Shown here: in pieces, positions 17,712-26,248 of the stretch | Numbering within the stretch: the first letter of the stretch is position 1 | How the letters are laid out: every line of letters starts with the position of its first letter | DNA from: Candidatus Tayloriibacteriota bacterium | GTDB lineage: Bacteria; Patescibacteria; Paceibacteria; UBA9973; UBA6065 | DNA: 64,000 nucleotides | NCBI GenBank assembly: GCA_016215405.1 | Contig: JACRJQ010000005.1 | Coordinates: forward strand, 1-64,000 | Direction of reading: 5' to 3' | Notes under the pieces: model-generated | What the model saw: the letters and a program-made list of their open reading frames with translations, nothing else | Database searches by the model: none | Told to the model about the DNA's origin: nothing | Translations under genes and position numbers: made by a program

Positions 17712-18146
17712 ATGACAGGACAGATCAAAAGGGTCTTGTTTCTCGCCGCTCTGGTATCGTTCGCAGCGATCGCCGTGTTCGGCGGATGGGATATCGTCGT
17801 ATCGCAGGGCTTGGATATGCCTGGCTGTCTCGCGACGTCGCTTAACGGCTTTGATTGCCCGAGCGTGCCCGGCACTTTAGGCTTCCTCAATTTCCATATA
17901 AAGCCCCTCGCCGATTTCTCTTCGGGAGCCTTCAGCGCGGCGATATCCGCGCTCTCCGCCCTCGCGCTCCTGGCTGTGGCCGTCTGTTTCGCGTCGGCGC
18001 CCTCGAGGCTCGCCGCTATCGAGGAGGGCGCGCCTGCCGCCGCGGCGCTTACGACCGAGAGCGGCTTCACTCCTCTTCAAAAGTCGGTCTCTGTGCGATG
18101 GCTCGCGCTTTTCGTTAACAGCCCGGCAGACATACAGGGCGCCTAG
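17712..18146 (+). CDS. hypothetical membrane protein
   Basis: I do not recognise this 144-residue protein. It has an N-terminal hydrophobic segment (about 8-26), a middle region with two cysteines (GCLATSLNGFDCPSV), and a second hydrophobic segment (about 74-95). A low-complexity Ala-rich tail follows. Two cysteines on the outer face would fit the thiol-redox genes that follow (CcdA and a thioredoxin-like protein), but this is only context. Confidence 0.6.
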   Translation: MTGQIKRVLFLAALVSFAAIAVFGGWDIVVSQGLDMPGCLATSLNGFDCPSVPGTLGFLNFHIKPLADFSSGAFSAAISALSALALLAVAVCFASAPSRLAAIEEGAPAAAALTTESGFTPLQKSVSVRWLALFVNSPADIQGA

Positions 18147-18180
18147 GCGGCTTTTAACAGCTCGCCGCCTCGCGCCCTAC

Positions 18181-18203
18181 GGTCCCGCCTCTGCGGGATT
18201 TTC
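18181..18203 (+). terminator. hairpin terminator before ccdA
   Basis: TCCCGC/GCGGGA stem with a CTCT loop and a T-rich tail, ending just upstream of the ccdA start at 18219. Confidence 0.6.
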
Positions 18204-18218
18204 TCTTGTCTCTACCTT

Positions 18219-19001
18219 ATGAACAAAAAACTCGTATCTCTCATAGTTCTGGCGGTCCTCCTGTTCGGCGTCGCGGCTTTCTTCGGTTCAGGGAGCGTCC
18301 GCGGGCTCTCGCTCTCTGAAATGGGTCCGGGAAACCCCTGGTTCCTTCCCCTCGTCCTCGTCTCGGCCCTTATAGACAGCGTCAACCCTTGCGCGATCTC
18401 GATCTTGCTCATCAGCATCGCGTTCTTCGTGAGCATGGGATTCTCCCGAGCAGGCATGCTCAGAGCCGGCGGCGCTTATATCGCCGGGATATTCGCCGTC
18501 TACGTGCTCATCGGGCTCGGGATACTGCAGGCTCTGTCGATATTGAACGTGCCTCATTTCGCTTCGAAGATAGGCGCGGTCATAATCGGCATCCTTGGCA
18601 TCCTCGGAGTCCTGGGGGTCCTTTTCCCGAACTTTCCCGTTAAATTCAAGATCCCGAACGCCGCGCACGGGCGGATCGCCCTTCTCATGAAGAAGGCGTC
18701 GGCGCCCGCCCTGTTCTTTCTCGGCGGGTTCATAGCCCTCTGCGAATTCCCGTGTACGGGCGGGCCCTATCTCCTGATCCTGGGCCTCCTGCACGATTCA
18801 GGGACCTACGTATCCGGCCTCTGGTACCTTTTGGCCTACAATCTCGTGTTCGTGCTTCCTCTCGCCGTCATACTCCTTATCGGAAGCGAGCAGGGGCTCC
18901 TCGAGAAGGTGAAGGCGTGGAAATCTGCTGAGACGGGAAAGGCGAAGCTGTGGGGAAGTGTCGCTATGATCGCCCTCGGAATCGTGATATTCATCCTTTA
19001 A
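18219..19001 (+). CDS. ccdA: cytochrome c biogenesis / thiol-disulfide transporter CcdA
   Basis: A 260-residue membrane protein with about seven hydrophobic segments. Its two redox cysteines are in the family positions: NPCAISILL near residue 58 and EFPCTGGPY near residue 180. CcdA carries electrons from cytoplasmic thioredoxin to extracytoplasmic thiol proteins. The thioredoxin-like protein encoded 500 bases downstream is a likely partner. No cytochrome c genes are visible, so surface disulfide reduction is the more likely role. Confidence 0.9.
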   Translation: MNKKLVSLIVLAVLLFGVAAFFGSGSVRGLSLSEMGPGNPWFLPLVLVSALIDSVNPCAISILLISIAFFVSMGFSRAGMLRAGGAYIAGIFAVYVLIGLGILQALSILNVPHFASKIGAVIIGILGILGVLGVLFPNFPVKFKIPNAAHGRIALLMKKASAPALFFLGGFIALCEFPCTGGPYLLILGLLHDSGTYVSGLWYLLAYNLVFVLPLAVILLIGSEQGLLEKVKAWKSAETGKAKLWGSVAMIALGIVIFIL

Positions 19002-19019
19002 TCGGTTAAACGCAAAACA

Positions 19020-19520
19020 ATGAACACAAAAGAAAAGTTCGAAAAGCTGGTAGAGAGGGCGTCCGAGCTCAAGAAGTCGGGGACGCTGGACCTCTCGATG
19101 GAAGAGGACCTCTCGATCGCCGTCATGAATCTTATTAGCCTCGAGGAGCATCTCTTCTTTACGGCGAAGAAGACCGGGAAATCCGAGTATCTCGGAATGC
19201 TCGACGAGGTTCGGTCGATGAGGGCAGACCTCCTCGGCAAGATGATAACCAAAGGGGAGGGAGAGACATGGTGCGTATCGAAGCACCTTTTGGCGGCGGC
19301 GATGCGCCTTATGGAAGTAGGCACGAAGCTCCGTTCGAAAGGGAAGATCGAGGAGGCGGACGACGCGTTCGCGAAGGCCTATAAATCCTATTCGCTGTTC
19401 TGGGCGGTGCGCCTCGCGAACCAGGAATCGGAGAGGGGAGAGGGCAAGGCCGAAGAGAAGAAGCCGTGGACGGTGGACGATATAGTTAATAGCCTAGTAG
19501 ATTGCTGCAATGAAAAATAA
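19020..19520 (+). CDS. hypothetical helical cytoplasmic protein in the ccdA operon
   Basis: 166 residues, charged and mostly helical, with no signal or transmembrane segment. There is a Trp-Cys in EGETWCVSKHLL and a Cys-Cys near the C-terminus (SLVDCCNEK). Its end overlaps the start of the thioredoxin-like gene by 11 bases, so the three genes form one operon. I know no function; the cysteine pair suggests it may join the same redox chain. Confidence 0.75.
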   Translation: MNTKEKFEKLVERASELKKSGTLDLSMEEDLSIAVMNLISLEEHLFFTAKKTGKSEYLGMLDEVRSMRADLLGKMITKGEGETWCVSKHLLAAAMRLMEVGTKLRSKGKIEEADDAFAKAYKSYSLFWAVRLANQESERGEGKAEEKKPWTVDDIVNSLVDCCNEK

Positions 19521-19881
19521 ACTAAACCTCATACTGATACTTTTAGCGCTCGCGGTCGCGATAGGCCTTATCGCCTATCCGAAGCTCAAGCAGAGGTCGG
19601 ACGTCTCTCTCGACGGTTTCGCGCAGTGTCTCGCGGACAAGGGCGCGACCATGTACGGCGCCGCTTGGTGCTCGCATTGCCAAAGGGAAAAAGCCGCGTT
19701 CGGAGGGTCGTGGAGGCTCGTCCCTTACGTGGAGTGTCCCGAGAATACGAAGCTCTGCGTCGATAAGGGGATCAAGGGCTATCCTACCTGGATATTCGAC
19801 GACGGTAGGCGCTTCGAAGGGGAGCAGGGAATCAAAAAGCTATCGGAAGTGAGCGGGTGCCCTTTACCGGAGGGAAGATAG
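19510..19881 (+). CDS. membrane-anchored thioredoxin-like protein
   Basis: 123 residues: an N-terminal anchor (about 5-22), then a short thioredoxin fold. The active site CSHC is in GAAWCSHCQREKAAFG and the cis-proline is in KGYPTWIF. Additional cysteines (VECPE, KLCVD, SGCP) occur in the pattern found in the thioredoxin domain fused to VKOR-type proteins. It probably receives electrons from CcdA and acts outside the membrane. Confidence 0.88.
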   Translation: MKNKLNLILILLALAVAIGLIAYPKLKQRSDVSLDGFAQCLADKGATMYGAAWCSHCQREKAAFGGSWRLVPYVECPENTKLCVDKGIKGYPTWIFDDGRRFEGEQGIKKLSEVSGCPLPEGR

Positions 19882-20301
19882 CTACCTAGAGGACCTGATC
19901 TTCTCGATCTCTGCCTTAAGGGAGCGTATCTCGTCGCGCACGTGCCGTAAGGTCACGGATTCCTCCTTTACGAGCTCTTCTGTCGTCTCTTCGAGCTTCT
20001 TCTCGCGCCTGAGGCCGGAGAGTATGATGCGGTCGCCGATGAAGACCGATACCATGAGACCCGTGAGCATGAGGCCGAGGGTCGATACCACCACTTGGAC
20101 GGGACCATAGAAGAAGTAGGACAGGACGGGTACGCCCGAATACATGAGGATGTCCGCGGTCTCCCAGACTCCGCGCCAGAAAAGGACGACGCCTACGCCG
20201 CCGACGATCGAATACGGTATAGGATGCCTTGAAAGGTGCTCTCGGGCGAAATCTTCGAGCTTGTCGAATACGCGGACGGTCGAATGGTATGCCTTATTCA
20301 T
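19882..20301 (-). CDS. hypothetical two-helix membrane protein with C-terminal coiled coil
   Basis: 139 residues. Two hydrophobic segments (about 28-48 and 66-92) are followed by a charged heptad-like tail (residues 95-139, rich in Glu, Lys and Leu). The tail should form a cytoplasmic coiled coil. I do not recognise the family. It converges with the thioredoxin-like gene with no gap between the stops. Confidence 0.7.
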   Translation of the reverse strand: MNKAYHSTVRVFDKLEDFAREHLSRHPIPYSIVGGVGVVLFWRGVWETADILMYSGVPVLSYFFYGPVQVVVSTLGLMLTGLMVSVFIGDRIILSGLRREKKLEETTEELVKEESVTLRHVRDEIRSLKAEIEKIRSSR

Positions 20302-20383
20302 GCTTTAGGTGTTTATAGGGCGCCTCGCGGCGTGAAAGTCTGTCTCGAATATAGTACTATAAGTTAACAAGTTTCGAAAATAC

Positions 20384-21352
20384 ATGAAGAAAATCCTCGT
20401 TACCAGAGAGATACACGCGCTCGGCATCGATATGCTCAAGGCGAAGGGCTACGAGGTGGACGTAGCGTCGGGGGATAGGCCTAAGACCCAAAAGGAGCTC
20501 ATAAGGCTCGTAAAGAAGAAGCCCTATGACGCGGTCGTGACGATCCTCACCGACCGCATCGACAAGGCCGTGTTCGATGCCGCGCCTCAGGCGAAGATCT
20601 TCGCGAATTATGCGGTCGGATACGATAACGTCGATATAGCCGAAGCTAAGAGGAGGGGCATCGTCGTCACGAATACGCCCGGGGATTACTCCGGATGCGT
20701 CGCCGAGCACGCGATCGCGCTCATGCTCGCCCTGACGACGAGACTCGTCGAGGCGGACGCGTTCACGCGGAAGGGGAGATTCAAGGGATTCGCCCCCTTG
20801 GCGTTCCTCGGCACCGACCTTCGCGGCAAGACTTTGGGTCTTGTCGGCGCGGGCAGGATAGGGGAGCTTCTGGCGAGGTTCGCTTCGAGGGGGCTCGACA
20901 TGAAGGTCCTCTACAGCGACGTCGTAAGGAACGCGAAGATAGAGTCGGAATACGGAGCGGTCAAGGCGAGCCTCGACGAGGTGCTCCGCGCTTCGGACGT
21001 GGTGAGCCTTCATGTGCCGCTTCTACCTGCGACGGAGCACCTTATCGACGCCTCGAAGCTCTCTCTCATGAAGAAGACGGCGTACCTCATAAACACCGCG
21101 CGGGGCAAGGTCGTCGACGAGAACGCGCTCGTGAGGGCCCTAAAAGCCGGCCAGATCGCCGGAGCCGGGCTCGACGTGTTCGAGTTCGAGCCGAAGCTCG
21201 CGGCAGGTCTTTCGAAGCTCAGGAACGTGGTGCTCACTCCGCATATCGCCTCTTCCCGAGAGAGCGCGCGCTCGGAGATGGCGAGGATCGTCGCCTCGAA
21301 CGTGATCGACTTTCTGGAAGGAGGGCAGCCGCTTAACATCGTTAATCCTTAA
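20384..21352 (+). CDS. D-isomer-specific 2-hydroxyacid dehydrogenase
   Basis: A 322-residue NAD-dependent enzyme that reduces a 2-keto acid or oxidises the D-2-hydroxy acid. The nucleotide fold has GLVGAGRIGELLARF near residue 148. The catalytic triad is in place: Arg in INTARGKVVDE, Glu in GLDVFEFEP, His in LTPHIASS. Glyoxylate, hydroxypyruvate or D-lactate/pyruvate are all possible substrates. The neighbours phosphoglycerate mutase and pyruvate kinase favour a fermentative D-lactate dehydrogenase role, which is inference. Confidence 0.88.
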   Translation: MKKILVTREIHALGIDMLKAKGYEVDVASGDRPKTQKELIRLVKKKPYDAVVTILTDRIDKAVFDAAPQAKIFANYAVGYDNVDIAEAKRRGIVVTNTPGDYSGCVAEHAIALMLALTTRLVEADAFTRKGRFKGFAPLAFLGTDLRGKTLGLVGAGRIGELLARFASRGLDMKVLYSDVVRNAKIESEYGAVKASLDEVLRASDVVSLHVPLLPATEHLIDASKLSLMKKTAYLINTARGKVVDENALVRALKAGQIAGAGLDVFEFEPKLAAGLSKLRNVVLTPHIASSRESARSEMARIVASNVIDFLEGGQPLNIVNP

Positions 21353-21356
21353 CCCT

Positions 21357-21998
21357 ATGGAACCGCTCCCTGGAAAGCTCATACTCGTCCGCCATCACGA
21401 ATCGGAATGGAATAAGGCGGGCCTGTGGACGGGCGTGCGCGACAGGCACCTGACCGACTACGGCTTTCAAAAATCGGCAGATATGGGTTTCCTTTTGAGG
21501 GACGTAAAGATCGGAAAGGCCTTCTCTTCCATGCAGGTCAGGGCTATAGAGACCCTGTCGTCCATGCTCGAGGCAATGGGGCAGTATAGGGTCGATATAG
21601 AGCATTCGAAGACCTTAAACGAGCGCGATTACGGCGAATATACGGGCAAGAGCAAATGGGACATGCAGAAGCTCGTGGGCGAGGAGACATGGAACAAGAT
21701 ACGCCGCGAATGGGACTATCCTGTGCCCGGAGGCGAGACGCTCAAGATGGTCTATGAGCGCGCCGTCCCGTTCTATCTCGAGAAGATATTGCCCGACGTG
21801 CGCCTCGGGACGAACGTGCTCGTGGTCGCTCACGGCAATTCGTGCCGCGCGCTCATAAAATACATCGAGAGCGTCTCGGACGAGGGCGTATCGAAGGTCG
21901 AGATGCCCTTCGGCGGCATCCTCATCTACTCTCTAAACGAGAAGGGCCGCATGGTATCGAAGTCAGAGAGGCTCATAGAATCCCACGTAAACGCATGA
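21357..21998 (+). CDS. phosphoglycerate mutase (histidine phosphatase family)
   Basis: A 213-residue dPGM-like enzyme. The catalytic histidine is in LVRHHESEWNKAGLWTG, where the usual RHG is RHH. The acid residue is in ERDYGEYTGKSKWD and the second histidine is in VVAHGNSCRAL. It should interconvert 3- and 2-phosphoglycerate. It starts four bases after the dehydrogenase stop and overlaps the pyruvate kinase start (ATGA), so the three genes form one tightly coupled operon for the last steps of glycolysis. Confidence 0.9.
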   Translation: MEPLPGKLILVRHHESEWNKAGLWTGVRDRHLTDYGFQKSADMGFLLRDVKIGKAFSSMQVRAIETLSSMLEAMGQYRVDIEHSKTLNERDYGEYTGKSKWDMQKLVGEETWNKIRREWDYPVPGGETLKMVYERAVPFYLEKILPDVRLGTNVLVVAHGNSCRALIKYIESVSDEGVSKVEMPFGGILIYSLNEKGRMVSKSERLIESHVNA

Positions 21999-22795
21999 CG
22001 TCTTCAAAAGCGGCGATAGTGGCGACGGTCGGCCCGGTCTCTTCGGAATTCGAGACCCTTTTCTCTATGGCGAAGGCAGGTATGGACGTCGCCAGGCTCA
22101 ATTACGCGTGGGGCTCGCGCGAAGAGAAGGAGGAGTTCATAAAGGCCATACGCAGAGCGGGAGACGCCTTAGGCAGGAGGATACCTATACTGGGAGACCT
22201 TCCCGGGCCTCGCATACAGGGCGAGGGCGGCCACACATACGACCCGGCAGGGAGCGTCATAACTCCCGAAGATAGGGCTTTCATCCATTTCTCTGTAAAG
22301 CAGGGGATAGAGTATCTGGGCGTTTCGTTCGTGGGCAGCGCCCGGGATATCGAGGATTGCAGGAAGATAGTCCGCGAGGCGAAAGGGAAGCAGCGCATCG
22401 TCGCGAAGATCGAGCGCGTCGAAGCCCTGGTCCATCTCGACTCGATCATCGAAGCGGCGGACGCGATAATGGTCGCCCGGGGAGATCTCGGGAACGAGGT
22501 CCCTCTGGAGCGGATCCCTTTCGTCCAGGCCGATATAGTCTCGAGGGCGAATAGGGCAGGAAAGCCTGTCATCGTCGCGACCGAGATGCTCCTCTCGATG
22601 GTCGAGTCAGCCCGTCCCTCGAGGGCGGAGGTGACCGACGTGGCGAACGCGATACTCCAAGGAGCCGACGCCATCATGCTCTCGGACGAGACCGCCCGAG
22701 GCAAGCATCCCGTAGAGGCCGTAAAGGCCATGGAGAGGATAGCCTACGAAGCCGAGAGGCACCTTTCTGGAAAGAGGAGGTTCCTTAAGCTCTGA
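21995..22795 (+). CDS. pyk: minimal pyruvate kinase (A-domain only)
   Basis: 266 residues against about 470 in typical enzymes. The TIM-barrel catalytic residues are kept: ARLNYAWG, GDLPGPRIQ, IVAKIERVEAL (Lys and Glu), MVARGDLGNEVP (Asp) and IVATEMLLSM (Thr). The B-domain lid is replaced by a linker of roughly 18 residues, and the regulatory C-domain is missing. The enzyme may be unregulated, or may have lost part of its activity. The start at 21995 (ATGA overlap) was preferred over an upstream ORF start inside the mutase. Confidence 0.88.
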   Translation: MTSSKAAIVATVGPVSSEFETLFSMAKAGMDVARLNYAWGSREEKEEFIKAIRRAGDALGRRIPILGDLPGPRIQGEGGHTYDPAGSVITPEDRAFIHFSVKQGIEYLGVSFVGSARDIEDCRKIVREAKGKQRIVAKIERVEALVHLDSIIEAADAIMVARGDLGNEVPLERIPFVQADIVSRANRAGKPVIVATEMLLSMVESARPSRAEVTDVANAILQGADAIMLSDETARGKHPVEAVKAMERIAYEAERHLSGKRRFLKL

Positions 22796-22839
22796 TACTA
22801 AAGAAAAAGCCGCGCTACGCGCGGCTTTTTCTTTAGTAT
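22795..22839. terminator. bidirectional terminator between pyk and btuR
   Basis: A 21-bp inverted repeat with A and T tracts in both arms. It includes the btuR stop codon. Confidence 0.85.
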
Positions 22840-23354
22840 TCTATGCCTCGTACGGCCTTGCCTCCTTTGGCGAAGGGATGCTTCACCTCTCTCATATAGG
22901 TGACGAGATCGGCTTTCTCTACGAGCTCCTCAGGGCAGTCCCTGCCCGTCACTATTACGTGCTCTACGTAAGGGGCGATGTCGTCGATGAGCTTCATAGC
23001 GGCTTCGAAGCCTATGAGGTCGAGCTTCATGGCGTTGAGAAGCTCGTCAAGGACGATCATGTGCCAATTCCCAGATCGCGCTTCGGAGCGCGCGTATTCC
23101 ATGCCTTCCGCCGCCGCCTCGGCATGATCTTCGCGCGTCAGGGTGTCTCCCTGTATGCCCACGAATCCCTTGCCGACCTTCCGTATCTTGAAATATGGCG
23201 AAAGCCTGTCGCAGGCGACGTCTTCTCCCGATATCCACGGTCCCTTTATGAATTTGACCATGAGGGTCTTCTTTCCCACGCCGGCCATCCTCATGCTCTG
23301 TCCGACCGCCGCCGATGTCTTGCCCTTGCCGTTGCCCGTGAATACGATAAGCAT
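22833..23354 (-). CDS. btuR: ATP:corrinoid adenosyltransferase (BtuR/CobO type)
   Basis: 173 residues with the family P-loop GNGKGKTSAAVG at residues 7-18 and the motif VKFIKGPW; VLDELLNAM and VIVTGRDCPEEL follow in order. It transfers the adenosyl group of ATP to cob(I)alamin, making coenzyme B12. No other cobalamin synthesis gene is in the window, so it works in salvage. It lies five bases after nrdJ on the same strand, and nrdJ encodes the enzyme that needs the cofactor. Confidence 0.95.
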   Translation of the reverse strand: MLIVFTGNGKGKTSAAVGQSMRMAGVGKKTLMVKFIKGPWISGEDVACDRLSPYFKIRKVGKGFVGIQGDTLTREDHAEAAAEGMEYARSEARSGNWHMIVLDELLNAMKLDLIGFEAAMKLIDDIAPYVEHVIVTGRDCPEELVEKADLVTYMREVKHPFAKGGKAVRGIEY

Positions 23355-23359
23355 GTCTT

Positions 23360-25690
23360 TTAGGCTATCTCGCAGACGCCCGAGACGCAGGCGAGCTCTT
23401 TTTTGACGTCGAGCTCGTTGGTCCGCTCGTATGTGATTATCTTCGAGTAGTCGATGTGGGCAAGTCGGGCCGAAAGCTCTTCGTACTTCTCCTGGGTGAT
23501 CGTCTCATACGGCGCGAGCTGGTAGACATGGTTGTCGCGGGGAAGGAAAGAGAGGCCTCCGACGATGTCCCAATTCTTGTATACCCAGTTGCCGACCTCT
23601 ATCCATTCTTCCTCTCCTACCGATATGGTCACCGACGGATTGTGATCGGTCCAGTTTACCTTCACCTTTTTCCAGAATTCGAGGAGCTCGATCGCGGTAA
23701 GGTCGTTCTTGTACACAGAGTCGTCGGGGGCCTTGACCGGGAATTCCAGTACGTAGGTCGAGGCGTTCTCGGCCGATTGCCCGACCTCAGGGTAGTAGGG
23801 CACGCCCTGGTCCTTGAGCATCTTGAAGAGGGAATCTGTGGCCGAGATGCGTACGCGGCGGATGTAGTATTTCGAATGGCGCGGGTGCATGCCGGAGGAG
23901 CAGTCGACGGTCTGAGAGACCGTTCCCGACGGCTTTACGCACGTGATGCAGGTCGAGGCGTTTATGCCGAAGCGTGCGGCGTACTCTTTGTTGACCTGTT
24001 CGGTGACCTTCCTCATCTCCCGCAGGGTCTCCTCGTCTCGAACGGCCGGAGAGTCCCATTGGCCGGTGATCGAAACGCCGAGGAGTCTCTCCTCCTCGCA
24101 TCGCTCCTTCCATTCTTTCGAGAGGTAGGGGAAGTAGGTGAGGGTGGACTGATACGTGCCGAGGATGGTCGCGAGCCTGGTCTTTCGCAGAAGCTCCGCC
24201 TTCGTGTCTTCCTTGCGGGCCACGACCTCGGATAGGTTGCAGAACTGCTTCGACTGGAGGATTATCTCGCCGCACGGGTTCGTTCCGATAGGGCCGATGA
24301 CGTTCCCGTTGAGGTCGAGATAGCCCTCGTGCTTCTTCCATGCCTCTATGCGGCGGGGAGGGAGGGTCTTTGCGAGAGACCCTCGATTGAATATGCCTCG
24401 CTCTCCGGAGCCCGATTTCATAAGGGCGACCCACTCGTCCATGAATTCGGTGTTCGAGGGCTTCGTCACGTATACGGCGGAGTTGTTTGAGAGCATCCTT
24501 TGAGGCTCGGTCTGATAGAAGGCGCCCTTCTTAGCGTCGCGGACGTCGGTATCGTCGAGGTCAGAGAGCGAGATCATCGCGGAGCGGCGAACCCCTCCCG
24601 CGACCACGCAATCTCCGATCATGCAGATGATATCGTGTATGTCTATGTTCCTGAGGCGCTTTCCTTGGCGCGAGAGCATCTTCTGGCGCGTGAAAGCGAG
24701 CAGACGCCTCAAAGGCTCTGGTCCCGACGCTTTGCCTCCCATGGTCTTGAGCCTTGTTCCGACCGGCCTGATCTGGCTGAAGTCGAATTCGACGTCGCTG
24801 CCCTCGACCCAGGCCTTGACGCCGGCCGTAAGGGAGTCCGCCCAGCCTTCTTTGCTGTCTGCGATCACATAAGTAGGCAGCTTCTTGCCTGTTTGGATCT
24901 TGATCTGGGCGAACCTCTGCACGTTCTGGCTCTCGACCGAATAGCCTACTCCCGTGCCGCACATAGATATGTACATGATCTCGGCGAGGTCTTCGAACCT
25001 TTCTGGCGCGATGAACGAGCAGTTGTAGGCGCAGACGTGCGTCTTGCGCGCGGCAGGTCCCGCGAACTGCAGGAGGCGCATCGACGGCATGATCTCCTGC
25101 TTGAGTATCGCCTCGCGGATCTCCTCGTACTCGCTCTCGGTGAGTTTGTCGCCGGCATTCTCCTTCATGAAGTCGATGTATCGCCCGACCGTCTCTATCC
25201 ACGTCTCTCGGCGCGATTCGGAATCGATCCAGCGCGCGTAGGTGCGGTAATAGACGAATTCGCCGAGCGAGTTCCTGAAATACGTCTTGCTCTCGAGGGC
25301 GAGCTTTCGTACATGCTCGGGGACCTCTACTCCGGTCTCGCGCAGCTTCGCCCTCTTGTCGCGATAGAGGATGAAGGCCTTTGCCGTCTGGACGTATTCT
25401 CCGAGGATGAGCTCTCTTTCTATGGTGTCTTGGACTCCTTCGACGGTAGGGACGAAATTCTTGTACTTCGCCGCAATCGACGCGATGTCGTCGAACACCG
25501 CGTCCGCGACCTTCTCGGCCTCTTGGAGCGACCCTTCCTGGGCCGACCTCATCGCTTTGTCGATGGCCGTCACTATCTTCTGGGGGTCGAACGCCGTTAT
25601 GACGCCGTTTCGCTTCATGACCCTCTTTACGAGAGCCTCTCTCGACATGTCATCAGGCTTTCCCCACAGATTCTTTTGTTGCGACGGCAT
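23360..25690 (-). CDS. nrdJ: adenosylcobalamin-dependent (class II) ribonucleotide reductase
   Basis: 776 residues. An N-terminal ATP-cone begins ALVKRVMKRNGVITAFDPQK. The reductase barrel has CAYNCSF, SMCGTGVGYSVE, the NPCGEIIL active-site loop and SSGMHPRHSKYY. The C-terminus ends CVSGVCEIA, the CX4C redox pair known from the Lactobacillus RTPR type. It makes deoxynucleotides without oxygen, using coenzyme B12. The start was set at 25690 (MPSQQ) because a minus-strand TATAAT at 25721-25726 lies just upstream; the open frame continues to 26017 but runs under arsR. Confidence 0.95.
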   Translation of the reverse strand: MPSQQKNLWGKPDDMSREALVKRVMKRNGVITAFDPQKIVTAIDKAMRSAQEGSLQEAEKVADAVFDDIASIAAKYKNFVPTVEGVQDTIERELILGEYVQTAKAFILYRDKRAKLRETGVEVPEHVRKLALESKTYFRNSLGEFVYYRTYARWIDSESRRETWIETVGRYIDFMKENAGDKLTESEYEEIREAILKQEIMPSMRLLQFAGPAARKTHVCAYNCSFIAPERFEDLAEIMYISMCGTGVGYSVESQNVQRFAQIKIQTGKKLPTYVIADSKEGWADSLTAGVKAWVEGSDVEFDFSQIRPVGTRLKTMGGKASGPEPLRRLLAFTRQKMLSRQGKRLRNIDIHDIICMIGDCVVAGGVRRSAMISLSDLDDTDVRDAKKGAFYQTEPQRMLSNNSAVYVTKPSNTEFMDEWVALMKSGSGERGIFNRGSLAKTLPPRRIEAWKKHEGYLDLNGNVIGPIGTNPCGEIILQSKQFCNLSEVVARKEDTKAELLRKTRLATILGTYQSTLTYFPYLSKEWKERCEEERLLGVSITGQWDSPAVRDEETLREMRKVTEQVNKEYAARFGINASTCITCVKPSGTVSQTVDCSSGMHPRHSKYYIRRVRISATDSLFKMLKDQGVPYYPEVGQSAENASTYVLEFPVKAPDDSVYKNDLTAIELLEFWKKVKVNWTDHNPSVTISVGEEEWIEVGNWVYKNWDIVGGLSFLPRDNHVYQLAPYETITQEKYEELSARLAHIDYSKIITYERTNELDVKKELACVSGVCEIA

Positions 25691-25691
25691 A

Positions 25692-25726
25692 TAGTTTAGT
25701 AATTTCGTAATAGTGAAATCATTATA
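25692..25726. promoter_or_regulatory. nrdJ promoter and partial dyad shared with the riboswitch promoter region
   Basis: Minus-strand TATAAT (25721-25726), with a weak TTCGCT at 25743-25748 16 bases upstream. Between the -10 and the start codon is an imperfect dyad around AGTAATTTC/GAAATCATT. The segment TAGTTTAGTAATTT (25692-25705) recurs with one change at 26249-26262, which suggests a common operator, perhaps for the ArsR-type protein encoded between them. Confidence 0.5.
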
Positions 25727-25793
25727 GCGATATACCCGCCGCAGCGAAGGGAAAAAGAGTGGATAACTCAAACCGCAGAGAGGTAAGCGCCAT

Positions 25794-26174
25794 ATGTCAA
25801 ACGAAAAAGATCCTCGCTTGAAAAGCTCAGCGCCCCTGATATACTGGAAAACGTTAAATATCGAAACCGTGAAATCACCTCTACCACAGGAGGCATACCA
25901 GCGAAACGCCCATATATATAAGATATTGGCGAATTCGAAGCGTCTCGAGGTGCTCAATCTCCTCAAGAAGAGGGAGCTCTCCGTAGAGGAGATGCTCAAG
26001 ATCACGAAGCTCTCCAAAGCTAACCTCTCTCAGCATCTCGCGCTCTTGCGCCACAACGGTCTTGTTCACACAAGGAGGGTGGGGCTCAATATATACTATA
26101 AGATCGTCGATCCAAGGATCGTCGAGCCGTGCAAGATACTCCACAGCCTCCGCCACAAGCATCTCGTCATGTAG
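25794..26174 (+). CDS. ArsR/SmtB-type winged-helix regulator
   Basis: 126 residues. A 38-residue N-terminal extension is followed by a winged helix-turn-helix: ANSKRLEVLNLLKKREL, then MLKITKLSKANLSQHLALLR as recognition region, then the wing HTRRVGLNIYYKI. The metal-binding cysteine motif of classic ArsR (ELCVCDL) is absent (ELSVEEML), so it may sense something else. It has a good Shine-Dalgarno (GAGAGGT). It is divergent from nrdJ and lies between two copies of the shared motif, so control of nrdJ and/or the B12 uptake genes is a reasonable guess. Confidence 0.85.
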   Translation: MSNEKDPRLKSSAPLIYWKTLNIETVKSPLPQEAYQRNAHIYKILANSKRLEVLNLLKKRELSVEEMLKITKLSKANLSQHLALLRHNGLVHTRRVGLNIYYKIVDPRIVEPCKILHSLRHKHLVM

Positions 26175-26248
26175 CGAGGATGAGGCCCGGGACACCCCGG
26201 GCTTTTTCGCGTCCGAGAGGCCGCGGCATTTACTTTGGCGCGCTCATG

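Noticed and set aside
24500..25699. 399-codon open frame antisense to nrdJ
   Set aside because: Shadow frame; the nrdJ protein is fully conserved on the other strand.
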